Assembly: GCF_000753715.1 (NCBI RefSeq)
Contig: NZ_JPER01000003.1
Coordinates: forward strand, 62,001 to 126,000
Reading direction: 5' to 3'
Length of the DNA stretch: 64,000 nucleotides
Source of the DNA: Pseudidiomarina salinarum
GTDB taxonomy: Bacteria; Pseudomonadota; Gammaproteobacteria; Enterobacterales; Alteromonadaceae
Shown here: positions 36,334 through 44,908 of the stretch, in pieces
Position numbering within the stretch: position 1 is the first letter of the stretch
How the letters are laid out: the number at the start of each line of letters is the position of its first letter
The notes under the pieces: model-generated
What the model was told of the DNA's origin: nothing
The model's database searches: none
The model's input: only the letters and a program-made list of their open reading frames with translations
Made by a program: the position numbers and the translations under genes

Positions 36334-37117
36334 TAATTTCTAGTACCTTGTCGTAGTAAGTTTGCAAATCGCGAGTCAGCCGACGTGCCGCTATACTCAC
36401 TTTGTTGTTGGCTGTTTGATATTGCGTAATATCAAACTCTCGCAAGTACTGAATTGCCAGCGTGGGTTTTCGAATAGGCGCGCAATACCAAGGCTCATTT
36501 TTTAACAGCGTTGGAGGGTCACAAAGAATCCTAAATGTGATCAGATTCTTTTGAGTACGTAGTGCCAAATTCGCAGCTCCACGCCGAAAGCGAACGGAGT
36601 TACCTGGAGCAGTTCGTGTACCCTCAGGAAAAATGACTAAGTTATTACCTTGATCTAACGACCGTTTACAGTCTGCAATTAGGCCCTCTGGGTCACCGTT
36701 ACTAATATATCCAGTTGATCTGATCACGCCCCGCATAAAGGGATTGCGCCACAAATGTGCTTTTACCACGCAGTCTGCGTTGGGCACCAAGGAAATTAAC
36801 GCTACCACATCGATGAGGCTGGGGTGATTGGCGATAACTATCTTTCCCCGAATATTTTTGGTTTCCTCAAGAGCCTTAAAATCAAAATTGAACACCCCGC
36901 TAAAACGCATAAGTTTAATAAAAACAACAAAGCTTTTCTTTACGAGTTGGCGAGCGAGCCGTTGGCGCAAGTCTTCATCCCCTTTAGCTCGTAACCGAAG
37001 TAACGGCAATGCGGTAACAGACAAGACGATACCGCCCAAACCAAAAACTGCAAAACAAAAGCCAGTCATTAACCTACGCCAGGTACGTTCTATAAATTGA
37101 GGGCTACGACTGAACAT
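36278..37117 (-). CDS. apeD: APE PlsC-like acyltransferase ApeD
   Basis: 279-residue lysophosphatidate acyltransferase family protein with a membrane segment near residues 15-38. Catalytic His-x4-Asp in NHPSLID and the substrate motif FPEGTRT are present. Likely transfers an acyl or pigment chain to a lipid. The long 56-bp overlap with ApeE is unusual. Confidence 0.88.
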   Translation of the reverse strand: MFSRSPQFIERTWRRLMTGFCFAVFGLGGIVLSVTALPLLRLRAKGDEDLRQRLARQLVKKSFVVFIKLMRFSGVFNFDFKALEETKNIRGKIVIANHPSLIDVVALISLVPNADCVVKAHLWRNPFMRGVIRSTGYISNGDPEGLIADCKRSLDQGNNLVIFPEGTRTAPGNSVRFRRGAANLALRTQKNLITFRILCDPPTLLKNEPWYCAPIRKPTLAIQYLREFDITQYQTANNKVSIAARRLTRDLQTYYDKVLEINEQPEPGNQSTHYRVARS

Positions 37118-37802
37118 GCCAACTCCAGTCGTTCAATTCTGTCTTCATCCGGACATGAGTGGAACTGCCCTGCAGCGCTTCATGCAGAGCTCTCGCAACC
37201 AAAATGGTATTACTTCTTTCACTGTGGGCAGCAGCTCCGTGTTTCGATTTACGCTGCAGGGTGACCGAGCGAAAGTTTATATTATTTTCGAGCGTGAGCA
37301 ATGCTGCGAAAGCGATTCCTTGGGCAGGACTGTCGCACTGCAGGCTATAAGGTTCCGGTGGATGCTCGTCCGCATATACGACAAGTACCGCGGGATTGTC
37401 TTGTAGCTGTAAATAACCCTCTAACCAAGCCGCAGCAAAAGAATCTTCCCCTGCGCTAATAGTTGTCATCCCCTGCTGATTGTTGGTAATCACGCTCAGC
37501 TGACCTAAAACAGCATTATTGACCGATAAGCAGAATTGTGTCGGAGAAAGAGGTTCATTGGCAACTAACTGTTTTAACAAGTCGATAGTTCGGTGCAAAT
37601 CACCATGACGACTCGCAAGAACGACCGGTACGCCGCGGCTGGAAGGATACTGGTCTAGCACTTCAAAAATCACAGCCATTATCATTTTTGCATAGCCGCT
37701 CAAACGACGGCGCGTAGCTGCCGGAATAATTGCAAGTGTTTGTGCAGAGACTGCTTCGGCCGGGCCCAGTAAAACTGCGCTGGCAGCAACGAAAATATTC
37801 AT
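37104..37802 (-). CDS. apeC: APE chain-length-factor-like ketosynthase ApeC
   Basis: 232-residue half-length ketosynthase-like protein (Ketoacyl-synt_2). The position of the active Cys reads SAGEDSFAAA, so it is non-catalytic. In a studied APE system ApeC forms a heterodimer with the catalytic ApeO, like a chain-length factor. First gene of the operon, 42-49 nt behind the predicted transcription start. No strong ribosome site is visible. Confidence 0.85.
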   Translation of the reverse strand: MNIFVAASAVLLGPAEAVSAQTLAIIPAATRRRLSGYAKMIMAVIFEVLDQYPSSRGVPVVLASRHGDLHRTIDLLKQLVANEPLSPTQFCLSVNNAVLGQLSVITNNQQGMTTISAGEDSFAAAWLEGYLQLQDNPAVLVVYADEHPPEPYSLQCDSPAQGIAFAALLTLENNINFRSVTLQRKSKHGAAAHSERSNTILVARALHEALQGSSTHVRMKTELNDWSWHVQS

Positions 37803-37850
37803 GATTTAAAAATTCTGCTGTGGAGAAGACGCTGACGAAATGTAGGCTCG

Positions 37851-37879
37851 ATAATACACAAGATGCCGCATCTTTTCAA
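37851..37879 (-). promoter_or_regulatory. APE operon promoter with spacer palindrome
   Basis: On the minus strand, TTGAAA (37874-37879) and TATTAT (37851-37856) are separated by exactly 17 bp. The spacer contains AAGATGCCGCATCTT (37860-37874), a perfect palindrome around its central base: a dimeric regulator binding here would block RNA polymerase. Confidence 0.6.
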
Positions 37880-38030
37880 AAATCTAACAATTAATTTGGA
37901 TGTTTTTATCAGCCATTTCTGTAACGCCCTGATAACCGGTCAATCTCAGAGAGACTTACCTTGTTTTGGCGGGATTCCGGATACAGCAGGTAGGCGCACA
38001 GTATAATTACTGCGCGCGCCGGCAGATCGC

Positions 38031-38429
38031 TTATCTCGATAGTCTCTCGATCTGTAATAAAGCATTAATATCGTTATTCAGATTAGTGACCCAGCTATTG
38101 TAACTTGGGTGAATACGGTTATTTTTTTTATCTAAATTACTAGAATCTACATAAATGATTGAATAGCTGTCAGCTGAATAGGGAATGCGTACAATCGCTT
38201 GATGAGTGCGAATATTTAGGGTCGCATGTAGCTCGTCCTCCGACGGTTCTGAGATCACCCACCCACGCTTGGAAGCAGCTTCGATGATTGCCGTACGTAC
38301 GTCTTCTTTGTTCAGCGAATTACTGACAACCGTGTCTTTGACCTGCATGATAGGCGCTGTACTGCGACAGCCCGCTAAGAATACTACCGTCAACAGGACA
38401 AACGAAAAAGCTTTTAGGGTAAGTTTCAT
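38031..38429 (-). CDS. Hypothetical lipoprotein upstream of the APE operon
   Basis: 132 residues, lipobox LAGC (Cys about 21), AAGGA 8 bp before the ATG. The mature domain looks like a small alpha/beta fold (LNKEDVRTAIIEAASKRGW). Function unknown. Same strand as the APE operon but separated by 228 bp holding the APE promoter. Confidence 0.72.
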   Translation of the reverse strand: MKLTLKAFSFVLLTVVFLAGCRSTAPIMQVKDTVVSNSLNKEDVRTAIIEAASKRGWVISEPSEDELHATLNIRTHQAIVRIPYSADSYSIIYVDSSNLDKKNNRIHPSYNSWVTNLNNDINALLQIERLSR

Positions 38430-38759
38430 TCTTTATATCCTTATATTTTAATCTTATGGATGGGAATGCTAAACGGGCACAATATACTTGTCCGGCTGAT
38501 TCGTCGCAACAGAATTTCCTTGGTGGTGCATATTTCTGCAAAATATCTGTTAAATGTTAAAGGCATTTAATAGCGATTAAAAAATTGGCGATAATGCGAT
38601 GAATTCGTGAAAAAAAATTGACCCAATAAATTGCCAACCAAAATGCTGATATTTATAGGGAAGCGAAAATAGCCCCGGTAAACTTGCATGCGTGAACTAA
38701 TAACAATTCAACTGGACGACTCTGCAATTTGGCTTTATTTCGCCAATTATACAAAGTTT
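38430..38759. other. AT-rich non-coding stretch
   Basis: No gene or clear RNA is seen. It is markedly A/T-rich, holds the promoter region of the lipoprotein gene at 38429 and leads into the integrase relic. Confidence 0.5.
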
Positions 38760-39266
38760 GGAGCCTAAAGCCTTTCACCCGAAATACCTCTGCTACCGTC
38801 ATGTCACCGGTGGCATCATTTTACTTAGGATAGTCTGCTTACGTAATTCTGAATAGCGTGGCACAATCACAATCTTGACACCCCAAATGATTAAATTTCA
38901 AGTAGTATCAACTATCCTGCCAGAGGAGGGGAGGGGCCCCTATCTTTTCCAAAGCTCAAGGCATGCAAATAAATCCGGTCGTACTGATTCAGTTGCTCAA
39001 TCCTTTTCTCGCTATTGCAATAGAGCAGAAATAACTGAAGCCATAGCCTCTCCTGATATTCGAACCACAGGCAAAACTTTAATGACAAAGCGCAAGATCA
39101 GCTGAAAAGAGGTTTTAGATCGGCTTCAACACCACTCTCTCAACAATATATCGACGAAACATGATTGCACGACTACCGAGGTGAGAAGTTAGAAGCGCTT
39201 ATGCTTTGGAATGATTGGTTTGAAGAGCTTGCAGGGCTAGTTGAATGGTGCGCCGAGCAGTGTTAA
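38760..39266 (+). pseudogene. Decayed tyrosine recombinase (integrase)
   Basis: One frame, with two in-frame stops, reads in order: LRIVCLRNSE (first catalytic Arg box), TAG stop at 38854, ITILTPQM, PYLFQSS, SFSRYCNRAEI, SPDIRTTGKTLM (second Arg box), TGA stop at 39103, then KEVLDRLQHHSL and ISTKH. After a frameshift near 39160-39170 the tail DYRGEKLEALMLWNDW continues to TAA at 39264. This order matches the C-terminal catalytic half of phage/island integrases (KEVRDRLQNH...KHYDRYDY...EK..AL..W). The catalytic Tyr region is lost at the frameshift and the N-terminal half is gone. Confidence 0.72.
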
Positions 39267-39284
39267 TCCCCTGACTCACACTAA

Positions 39285-39318
39285 AAAAGCGATGGCTATT
39301 TTAGTAACCGTCGCTTTT
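39285..39318. terminator. Bidirectional intrinsic terminator
   Basis: AAAAGCGATGG (39285-39295) pairs with CCGTCGCTTTT (39308-39318) with one G-T wobble; A-run on the left and T-run on the right. It lies between the integrase relic and the convergent lipoprotein gene. Confidence 0.75.
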
Positions 39319-39344
39319 CTCGTCATATACCTGCTTTGACAGAG

Positions 39345-39893
39345 CTAATCAGCAGATAAAAACAACCGATCAAACTCAGGGTGACTTAATATTTTACCAA
39401 TAAGCTCTTGCACTGTAGGAGCGAGCGAACTGGGCATATCGCGGGAACAGGCAATACCACCTGCAAAACTCGCATCATATTCACGCTTGTGACGTACATC
39501 AAAGCTCTCACCTTCACTGTTACTGATAGTCATATCTAGTGTCCAATGCGCATCAGTGACACCAGAACTAACAGCAGTATCGTTCAAATGCCCTTTTATA
39601 ATGATTCCACCATTTTCTGTATACGCTTCAGCCATTTTCAGCTCTTCAACTAGCGCTTCCTGTATGTAACTTTCAAATGAGTGCCGATCAGTCAAAGCTA
39701 CGTTATTAGCTAACCGGCACATGACCTTATAATCGGTTGTAGTAGCAGTGAACTCTTCTACTTGGAACTTCTGGTCCAACTGCTTAATCTTCGCCTGGTT
39801 ATCGGCTGTCACGTGGTAACGGTCAACGGAAACTGAACAGCCTGTCATTAAAAGCACTGATGATACAGCGCACATCCATTTTTTTAAGTTCAA
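39345..39893 (-). CDS. Hypothetical lipoprotein
   Basis: 182 residues with lipobox LMTGC (Cys about 19). The mature part has two Cys that could pair and a mixed alpha/beta pattern; no family recognised with confidence. It lies between the integrase relic and the IS relic, so it may be island cargo. Confidence 0.7.
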   Translation of the reverse strand: MNLKKWMCAVSSVLLMTGCSVSVDRYHVTADNQAKIKQLDQKFQVEEFTATTTDYKVMCRLANNVALTDRHSFESYIQEALVEELKMAEAYTENGGIIIKGHLNDTAVSSGVTDAHWTLDMTISNSEGESFDVRHKREYDASFAGGIACSRDMPSSLAPTVQELIGKILSHPEFDRLFLSAD

Positions 39894-40462
39894 TTTAAAT
39901 CCCTTTAATAGTTAGATTTTGAATGAAGTGATTTTCAGCACCGAAAAATAATATAATAGCGTTATCAATAAGGTATATAAGTCTCATTGTCAACGGCAGT
40001 TTAAATTTGCCCCCTTGATGGCCTCACGCCAATTTTTAGAACCATTCACAGAATGAACTGAACTGTTTATGACGGGGTAATTACAATTATCGCCTTTACA
40101 GCAGTCGAAATGGGCTTTTAGTCAAAAATCGGCGCGGCTAACCATGCCAAGGGCATCAGTCTTGTAATTTTTTTGCATGCGCTTCGCCGATGCATCTATT
40201 TCTATATACTCAACTAACGGAAATAAACAGCGTTAGGTTTGTCGTATGCGTTACTGCTTATTTTGCTGCTCACATTTAATCCACGAATATCGCAGAAAAG
40301 CTTTCTCAAGCGAAGCATTCTTCTAGGCTCAATGAAATTTTTGTAAAAAGACGACTGAACGAAACGAATACCTGCTAGTCAACAAGTCGTAATTTCTTCC
40401 ACGGAAACAAGCCCGGCGCTTCACCGGAACTGCATTAGCTATCCCGTTTTGCGAGGTGTAAC
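39894..40462. other. Gene-free AT-rich stretch before the IS relic
   Basis: No reading frame with a plausible product. A short inverted repeat CTAACG...CGTTAG at 40214-40236 is the only structure noticed. Confidence 0.5.
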
Positions 40463-40487
40463 TGTAGTGGCATAGTTAATTTAGCCA
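40461..40487 (+). repeat. IS end-like repeat, right copy
   Basis: 27 bp matching 21386-21412 with one mismatch, same orientation. Here it forms the left end of the IS3-family relic, beginning TGTAGTGG at 40463. Confidence 0.75.
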
Positions 40488-40775
40488 CCTAATTAGAGGT
40501 ACTATCATGCGCCAAGAGACAATTAGGTGACAACATTAAAAGAAGACCAAAGTGCAATTTCAGTACTGAATTCCGGCTCGAAGCTGCTGAAACGATGAAT
40601 GTCGGTATTTCGACTATGAATAAATGGGTTCGCCAGCTTCGGCTGGAGCTCGGTGGGGAGAGCCCCAAAGCGACACCGATCACGGCCGATCAGCTCAGGA
40701 TTAGGGCAACTCGAAAAACGTACCCGTGAAGTGGCTATGGAAAAAGACATAAGAAAAGAAAAGCCTACATAGTCA
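40463..40775 (+). pseudogene. Decayed IS3-family insertion sequence, orfA remnant
   Basis: After the TGTAGTGG end, a degraded orfA reads KRRPKCNFSTEFRLEAA (its ATG is now ATT at 40535), then across an internal deletion ETMNVGISTMNKWVRQLR, SPKATPITADQLR, and after a frameshift near 40710 QLEKRTREVAMEKDI. This follows the IS3-family OrfA helix-turn-helix protein (STM.KWVRQLR, TPE..RI.ELEK). No orfB or right end is present. Confidence 0.85.
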
Positions 40776-41086
40776 ACTCATCCCCACCTGATTAGAAACA
40801 CAGACTATACTTTTGAGGTCCGGAAACGGTCGTTAGCCCTTTGGAGATAACAGATCCCGTCAAAAACCTGACCTAGGGGAGCAGCGGGCCCGATGTTGGT
40901 GGCTTTAGGAGAGTGAATAGCAGGCAAGGCCAACTATAGTCATAATACGGTGCCCCCAGCACATTAACTTATTTATTAGACCTAACAAAGTAAGCTCTTT
41001 ACACATTCTTTAATCGCCCGCTAATTTTACAATCGCCTCCGCAGCCGTTAGTATTTTAGTGTTAATCGCAACCTATCAGAACCACA
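40776..41086. other. Non-coding stretch upstream of the CadC-like gene
   Basis: No coding frame of note; possibly further IS debris. It contains the unassigned promoter of the regulator gene at 41087. Confidence 0.45.
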
Positions 41087-42550
41087 GTGACGGACTGTAG
41101 CTACCAATTTAATGATTATTTATTTAATCCGGTTCAGAGCCAGCTTTGCCGGCCCGACGGCGATCGTGTCCTCGAATATCGTATTGCCACCCTGCTAGAC
41201 TATTTTTGCCGACACCCGCAACAGCCACTTACCAAAGAAACCTTATTGCAGGAAGTCTGGGCGGGTCGCGTAGTGAATGAGGACAGCCTGTCGGTGGCGG
41301 TAAGTAAACTCCGCAAGATTCTTGGCGACAACCGCAGTGATCCGCACTACATCAAAACCATCCCCGGCGTTGGCTATCAGTGGCTGCCGCAAGTGGAAAA
41401 AGTAGACTGTAAAGAGGAACATCCCGTCATTACCCAGCGTAAAAAAGGTTGGCTGGAACAGGAATACCTGCGGGCGACAATGCTGGCCATCGTCATCGTG
41501 GTTTTCGGTTTAACGGGTTGGTTTACCTACGGCCGCGACGCCGGCCTTTTTGCTGTGAACCCAAATGAATTGTTAAGCCCTGACGCCAGGGGGCAATTAC
41601 TCAAAGCGAGTACCTTGCTGACGTCACCCGAACCTGGCCCAGGGTCTGGCACCAAAGAAGATGACTACCTACAGGCCATCGCAATCTATCGCGACATTCT
41701 GAAAGAATATCCGGACACGATTGATGCCCACCTCGGCATTGCCGAAGCCAAATATAATATCGGGGTTGCTTCAGGATACCGGGTACTGTCACAGCACGAT
41801 GACGAAATCCTTTCTATTGCCGACTATATTCTGGAGCGCGAACCAACCCACGGCCGGGCACTGATACTGAAGGCGAAAACCTTATTCAGTACCCGCTGGG
41901 AACTCGACGAAGCCGAGCGTTACTACGCCCGCGCGCTCGAAGCCATGCCTGACAACGCATCACTATACCTGGGCTACACTGAGTTTTTGATCGCGCGAGG
42001 CCGCTTTGACGATGCCGAGGCTCTGCTACAGGAATTACGCCGCCGTCAACCTGACTACTACCGGTACCTCAACCTTGCCCTGATTTATATGATGCGCGGT
42101 GAACCGGAGCGGGCTGTGGCTGAAACGCAGCGCCTGATCAACTCGGAAATAGCTTCAGATACTCATAATTACTCATTGCAGCGCCTTGGCGTAATTATGG
42201 GCGATGACGATCTGGCCATGGAGCACTTTTTGATTATTGCCCGACAGCAGGATCTGGCGCCGGAAACTGTAGCCGGCTATCAAAATACTTTTCAGCGTGG
42301 CGGCATCAAAGCCCTCTACAGCCAGTTACTTGATGAAAAGACAGAACTCAATCTTGGCCAGTATGTGCCACCAATTTCATGGGCGCGCTATGCCGTGGTG
42401 GCAGGTCGCACTGAAGAAGCGGTGCACTGGCTGGAACAAGGGGTTGCCGAGCGCCAGGCAATGGTCCTGTTTACCCATGTTGACCCCCACTACGACCCCA
42501 TTCGCAACCACCCCGGCTTCCAGGCGTTGCTGGCTAAAATACCGCATTAA
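41087..42550 (+). CDS. CadC-like membrane transcriptional regulator with TPR domain
   Basis: 487 residues. An N-terminal OmpR-type winged helix (residues about 10-95: LLQEVWAGRVVNEDSLSVAVS, KLRKILGD, YIKTIPGVGYQW) is followed by one membrane helix (about 128-148) and a periplasmic TPR region to the end. This is the ToxR/CadC one-component layout common in Alteromonadales. GTG start. It converges on the amidohydrolase/RND operon; any regulatory link is inference. Confidence 0.88.
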   Translation: MTDCSYQFNDYLFNPVQSQLCRPDGDRVLEYRIATLLDYFCRHPQQPLTKETLLQEVWAGRVVNEDSLSVAVSKLRKILGDNRSDPHYIKTIPGVGYQWLPQVEKVDCKEEHPVITQRKKGWLEQEYLRATMLAIVIVVFGLTGWFTYGRDAGLFAVNPNELLSPDARGQLLKASTLLTSPEPGPGSGTKEDDYLQAIAIYRDILKEYPDTIDAHLGIAEAKYNIGVASGYRVLSQHDDEILSIADYILEREPTHGRALILKAKTLFSTRWELDEAERYYARALEAMPDNASLYLGYTEFLIARGRFDDAEALLQELRRRQPDYYRYLNLALIYMMRGEPERAVAETQRLINSEIASDTHNYSLQRLGVIMGDDDLAMEHFLIIARQQDLAPETVAGYQNTFQRGGIKALYSQLLDEKTELNLGQYVPPISWARYAVVAGRTEEAVHWLEQGVAERQAMVLFTHVDPHYDPIRNHPGFQALLAKIPH

Positions 42551-42565
42551 AACAATGCTAATGAA

Positions 42566-43801
42566 TTAGGGGACCACGGTGCGAATACCCTTCTTGACCC
42601 GCGACCGGATATTTTTTAAGTGTTTAAAGTCCACCAATGGATTTCCCTCAAGCACCAGAAAACTGGCCTCGTAGCCAGTGGTGAGTCTTCCAATATGACG
42701 TTTGGGGAATAAGGCCTGCGGTGTAATGCGCACCAGCATATCCAGTAGTTCCAGCCGGGTGAACATATCCAGCTTTACCAGATAATCGACTTCGCTCAGA
42801 ACGTCCGCGTCAAAGCGGTCGGATCCGGTCAACAGGGTTACTCCAGCGTTGCGAAGCCGCTGCAAGTTGTCACGCTGCAATGCAGCAATGGCTTGTTGAC
42901 GCTCGGGTGGCTGACTACCCATCAAAGCCACCACTCCAGCAGTTGGAATCACCGCGATATTTTTTTTCGCCGCCAACGCAATTGCCTGATCGCTAAGACG
43001 ATAATCGGCTGCGGTGCGCCCCTCCCACCAGGTATAACCAGGTAAATGGGCAATCCAGTCCACTCCGGCAGCTACAGCCAGGGCAAAATCAGCCGCCGAT
43101 TCGGTGTGCGCAGCAACCCGGCGACCTCGCTCCTGCAAAAAGGGTACCAGCGCTTTTACCGTTTCTGGAGTTAAGCCATTTACGCCAAAAAATTCCGGAT
43201 TATTGCGGCGCTCATTGAGCTCATGATGGACCAGCATAATCTTTACCAGATCGTCGCTACCTGATTTAATTAACTCCCATTTTTGCTCTATCTCGTCCGG
43301 ACTGTCGATCACAATATAACTGCGGTCATAGAGGTCTTCTGGATTCGGCTCATAACCATCTGTGCGACGCGAATTTATCGCCATTCGCAGCGGATGACCA
43401 TCGGAGCTGGAGATACAAGCACCCGCCAGCACCACATCGACCAACGCAGAATCCTCTAATGTTTGCCGGGTTTTTCCAGCGGTACCGTGATTGCCGCACA
43501 ACATAGCGCCATAGAAGATCCCTTTTTGGTGATATGCAGGCGCAAAGTTCTCCGCTAGCCATGGGCTTTGCAGGTTGTGATTGTGCGCCTCAGCATAAGG
43601 CGGGATCACATACCCACCTGCCAGGTCCACAACTTCAGCTACCGGTTCCTGCACAGATTCCACAAGTATTCCATCTTTGACGTACCAGTCCATGGGTCTG
43701 AATGTTCCGTTCTGGTACCAGTAACCGTTTTTGTAATGGACGGGTTCGGCGGCCTGGGCCACCAAAATCCCTAGCGATAACAAAATGATGAGCACCTTCA
43801 T
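42566..43801 (-). CDS. Secreted amidohydrolase family protein
   Basis: About 411 residues with a signal peptide (cleavage after AQA). The amidohydrolase fold is supported by YAEAHNHN (HxH metal motif), the MLVHHEL region, AAHTESA, and the LLTGSDRFD Asp near the C-terminus. Substrate unknown. The ATG at 43801 has AGAGGA upstream, unlike 43825. It is the third gene of the RND efflux operon, an unusual companion. Confidence 0.85.
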   Translation of the reverse strand: MKVLIILLSLGILVAQAAEPVHYKNGYWYQNGTFRPMDWYVKDGILVESVQEPVAEVVDLAGGYVIPPYAEAHNHNLQSPWLAENFAPAYHQKGIFYGAMLCGNHGTAGKTRQTLEDSALVDVVLAGACISSSDGHPLRMAINSRRTDGYEPNPEDLYDRSYIVIDSPDEIEQKWELIKSGSDDLVKIMLVHHELNERRNNPEFFGVNGLTPETVKALVPFLQERGRRVAAHTESAADFALAVAAGVDWIAHLPGYTWWEGRTAADYRLSDQAIALAAKKNIAVIPTAGVVALMGSQPPERQQAIAALQRDNLQRLRNAGVTLLTGSDRFDADVLSEVDYLVKLDMFTRLELLDMLVRITPQALFPKRHIGRLTTGYEASFLVLEGNPLVDFKHLKNIRSRVKKGIRTVVP

Positions 43802-43825
43802 TATTGGTTTTTCCTCTGACTGCAT

Positions 43826-44908
43826 CTAACGGATAAGGGTTGCCAGCGGGAATTCAGCTGCCGACAGTACGCGCACCGTCTGCCCGTTGCGAAGCGTGTC
43901 AGCGCCACGAACGATAACCCGTTGCCCGTTGTTCAAGTTGCCTTTCACGTTGACATAATCGCCCTGCCCGCCATCAATATGTACGCGTATCGATGACGCT
44001 TTATTGTCGGCGTCGAGTACGAACAGCTGTGCGCCATTTTCCGTCAGCACAATGGCATCGCGCGGCACCACGAAGCGTTCGTCCGGGAATGCGGCTGGCA
44101 CAGCTATACTGACGAACTCACCGACCTGAAAGTTTACTCGGGACTGCTCAGGTATTACTAAATGGCCGGTAAAAGTTTGCGAATTGGCATCGCTCATGGG
44201 AATCAGTGACCGCAGCGTCATGCTGGAGCTGCCGCTATTGTCATAGACCTCGAGCACTTCCGCCTGCGCGGTAAACGCGCTGTATTGTAGCGGCCCGTGG
44301 AAACGAATTTCCAGTTGCTCTGGATCCACCAGCTTGACCAGTGACTGATTGGCATTTACATCCTCACCGCGTTGATGGAAACGCTCGACCACGATGCCCG
44401 TGAACGGCGCAACCACCGCAGTCCGATCCAGATTATCCTGCGCTTCTTCAAGCTGGATTTGCAGCAACTCATAATCTGTCTCCGCCAGCGCCAGTTCTGC
44501 TCGCAGATCGTCAAGATCACGACCTGATACTGCGTTCTGGCTATGAAGCGTTTCAAAGCGCTCCAGGTTTCGGCGCAGGGTTTCAATTTCGATAGTCTTA
44601 CGCCGTAATTTGGCATCCAGTTGACGCACGGTTAACTGGTAAGGGCGGGCATCAAGCCGGGCAATAATATCGCCCTCTTCTACCTGAATACCGGGCTCGA
44701 GAATCCACTCAAGTTTTCCCTTGATACCGGCGCTAACCGAACTGTCATTGCGGCTGATAACCTGACCGGTCACCATCACCGTGGGCGCGAGTATATCGCG
44801 CTCCACCGGGACGACGGATACCACAGGTTCCTGTTGAGCGCGCGCGGCGCCAGTTTGTGCACAAAGTATTATGGCCACTACACCAATTGTAAGATAACGA
44901 TTAAGCAT
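43826..44908 (-). CDS. RND efflux periplasmic adaptor (HlyD/MFP family)
   Basis: 360 residues: signal peptide ending near ARA, a lipoyl half-motif, a coiled-coil hairpin (residues about 95-155, LRRKTIEIETLRRNLE), the second lipoyl half (VVAPFTGIVVERF), and a beta-barrel/membrane-proximal domain. It links the inner-membrane pump to an outer-membrane channel; no TolC-like gene lies in this operon. Overlaps the pump stop by 8 bp. Confidence 0.93.
   Translation of the reverse strand: MLNRYLTIGVVAIILCAQTGAARAQQEPVVSVVPVERDILAPTVMVTGQVISRNDSSVSAGIKGKLEWILEPGIQVEEGDIIARLDARPYQLTVRQLDAKLRRKTIEIETLRRNLERFETLHSQNAVSGRDLDDLRAELALAETDYELLQIQLEEAQDNLDRTAVVAPFTGIVVERFHQRGEDVNANQSLVKLVDPEQLEIRFHGPLQYSAFTAQAEVLEVYDNSGSSSMTLRSLIPMSDANSQTFTGHLVIPEQSRVNFQVGEFVSIAVPAAFPDERFVVPRDAIVLTENGAQLFVLDADNKASSIRVHIDGGQGDYVNVKGNLNNGQRVIVRGADTLRNGQTVRVLSAAEFPLATLIR

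Noticed and set aside
38875-39105. 76-codon frame as an independent gene
   Set aside because: Its translation is a middle segment of the integrase relic that continues in frame past the stop.
40214-40236. CTAACG...CGTTAG hairpin as an integron attC site
   Set aside because: The right side fits GTTRRRY but the left core does not match and the interval is far too short; no integron integrase or cassettes.
40489-40750. Minus-strand frames over the IS relic
   Set aside because: They are antisense to the decayed orfA and have no recognisable content.
41087-42550. CadC-like regulator as the regulator of the APE operon
   Set aside because: It lies beyond the IS relic on the opposite strand, in higher-GC sequence, with nothing tying it to the APE promoter.
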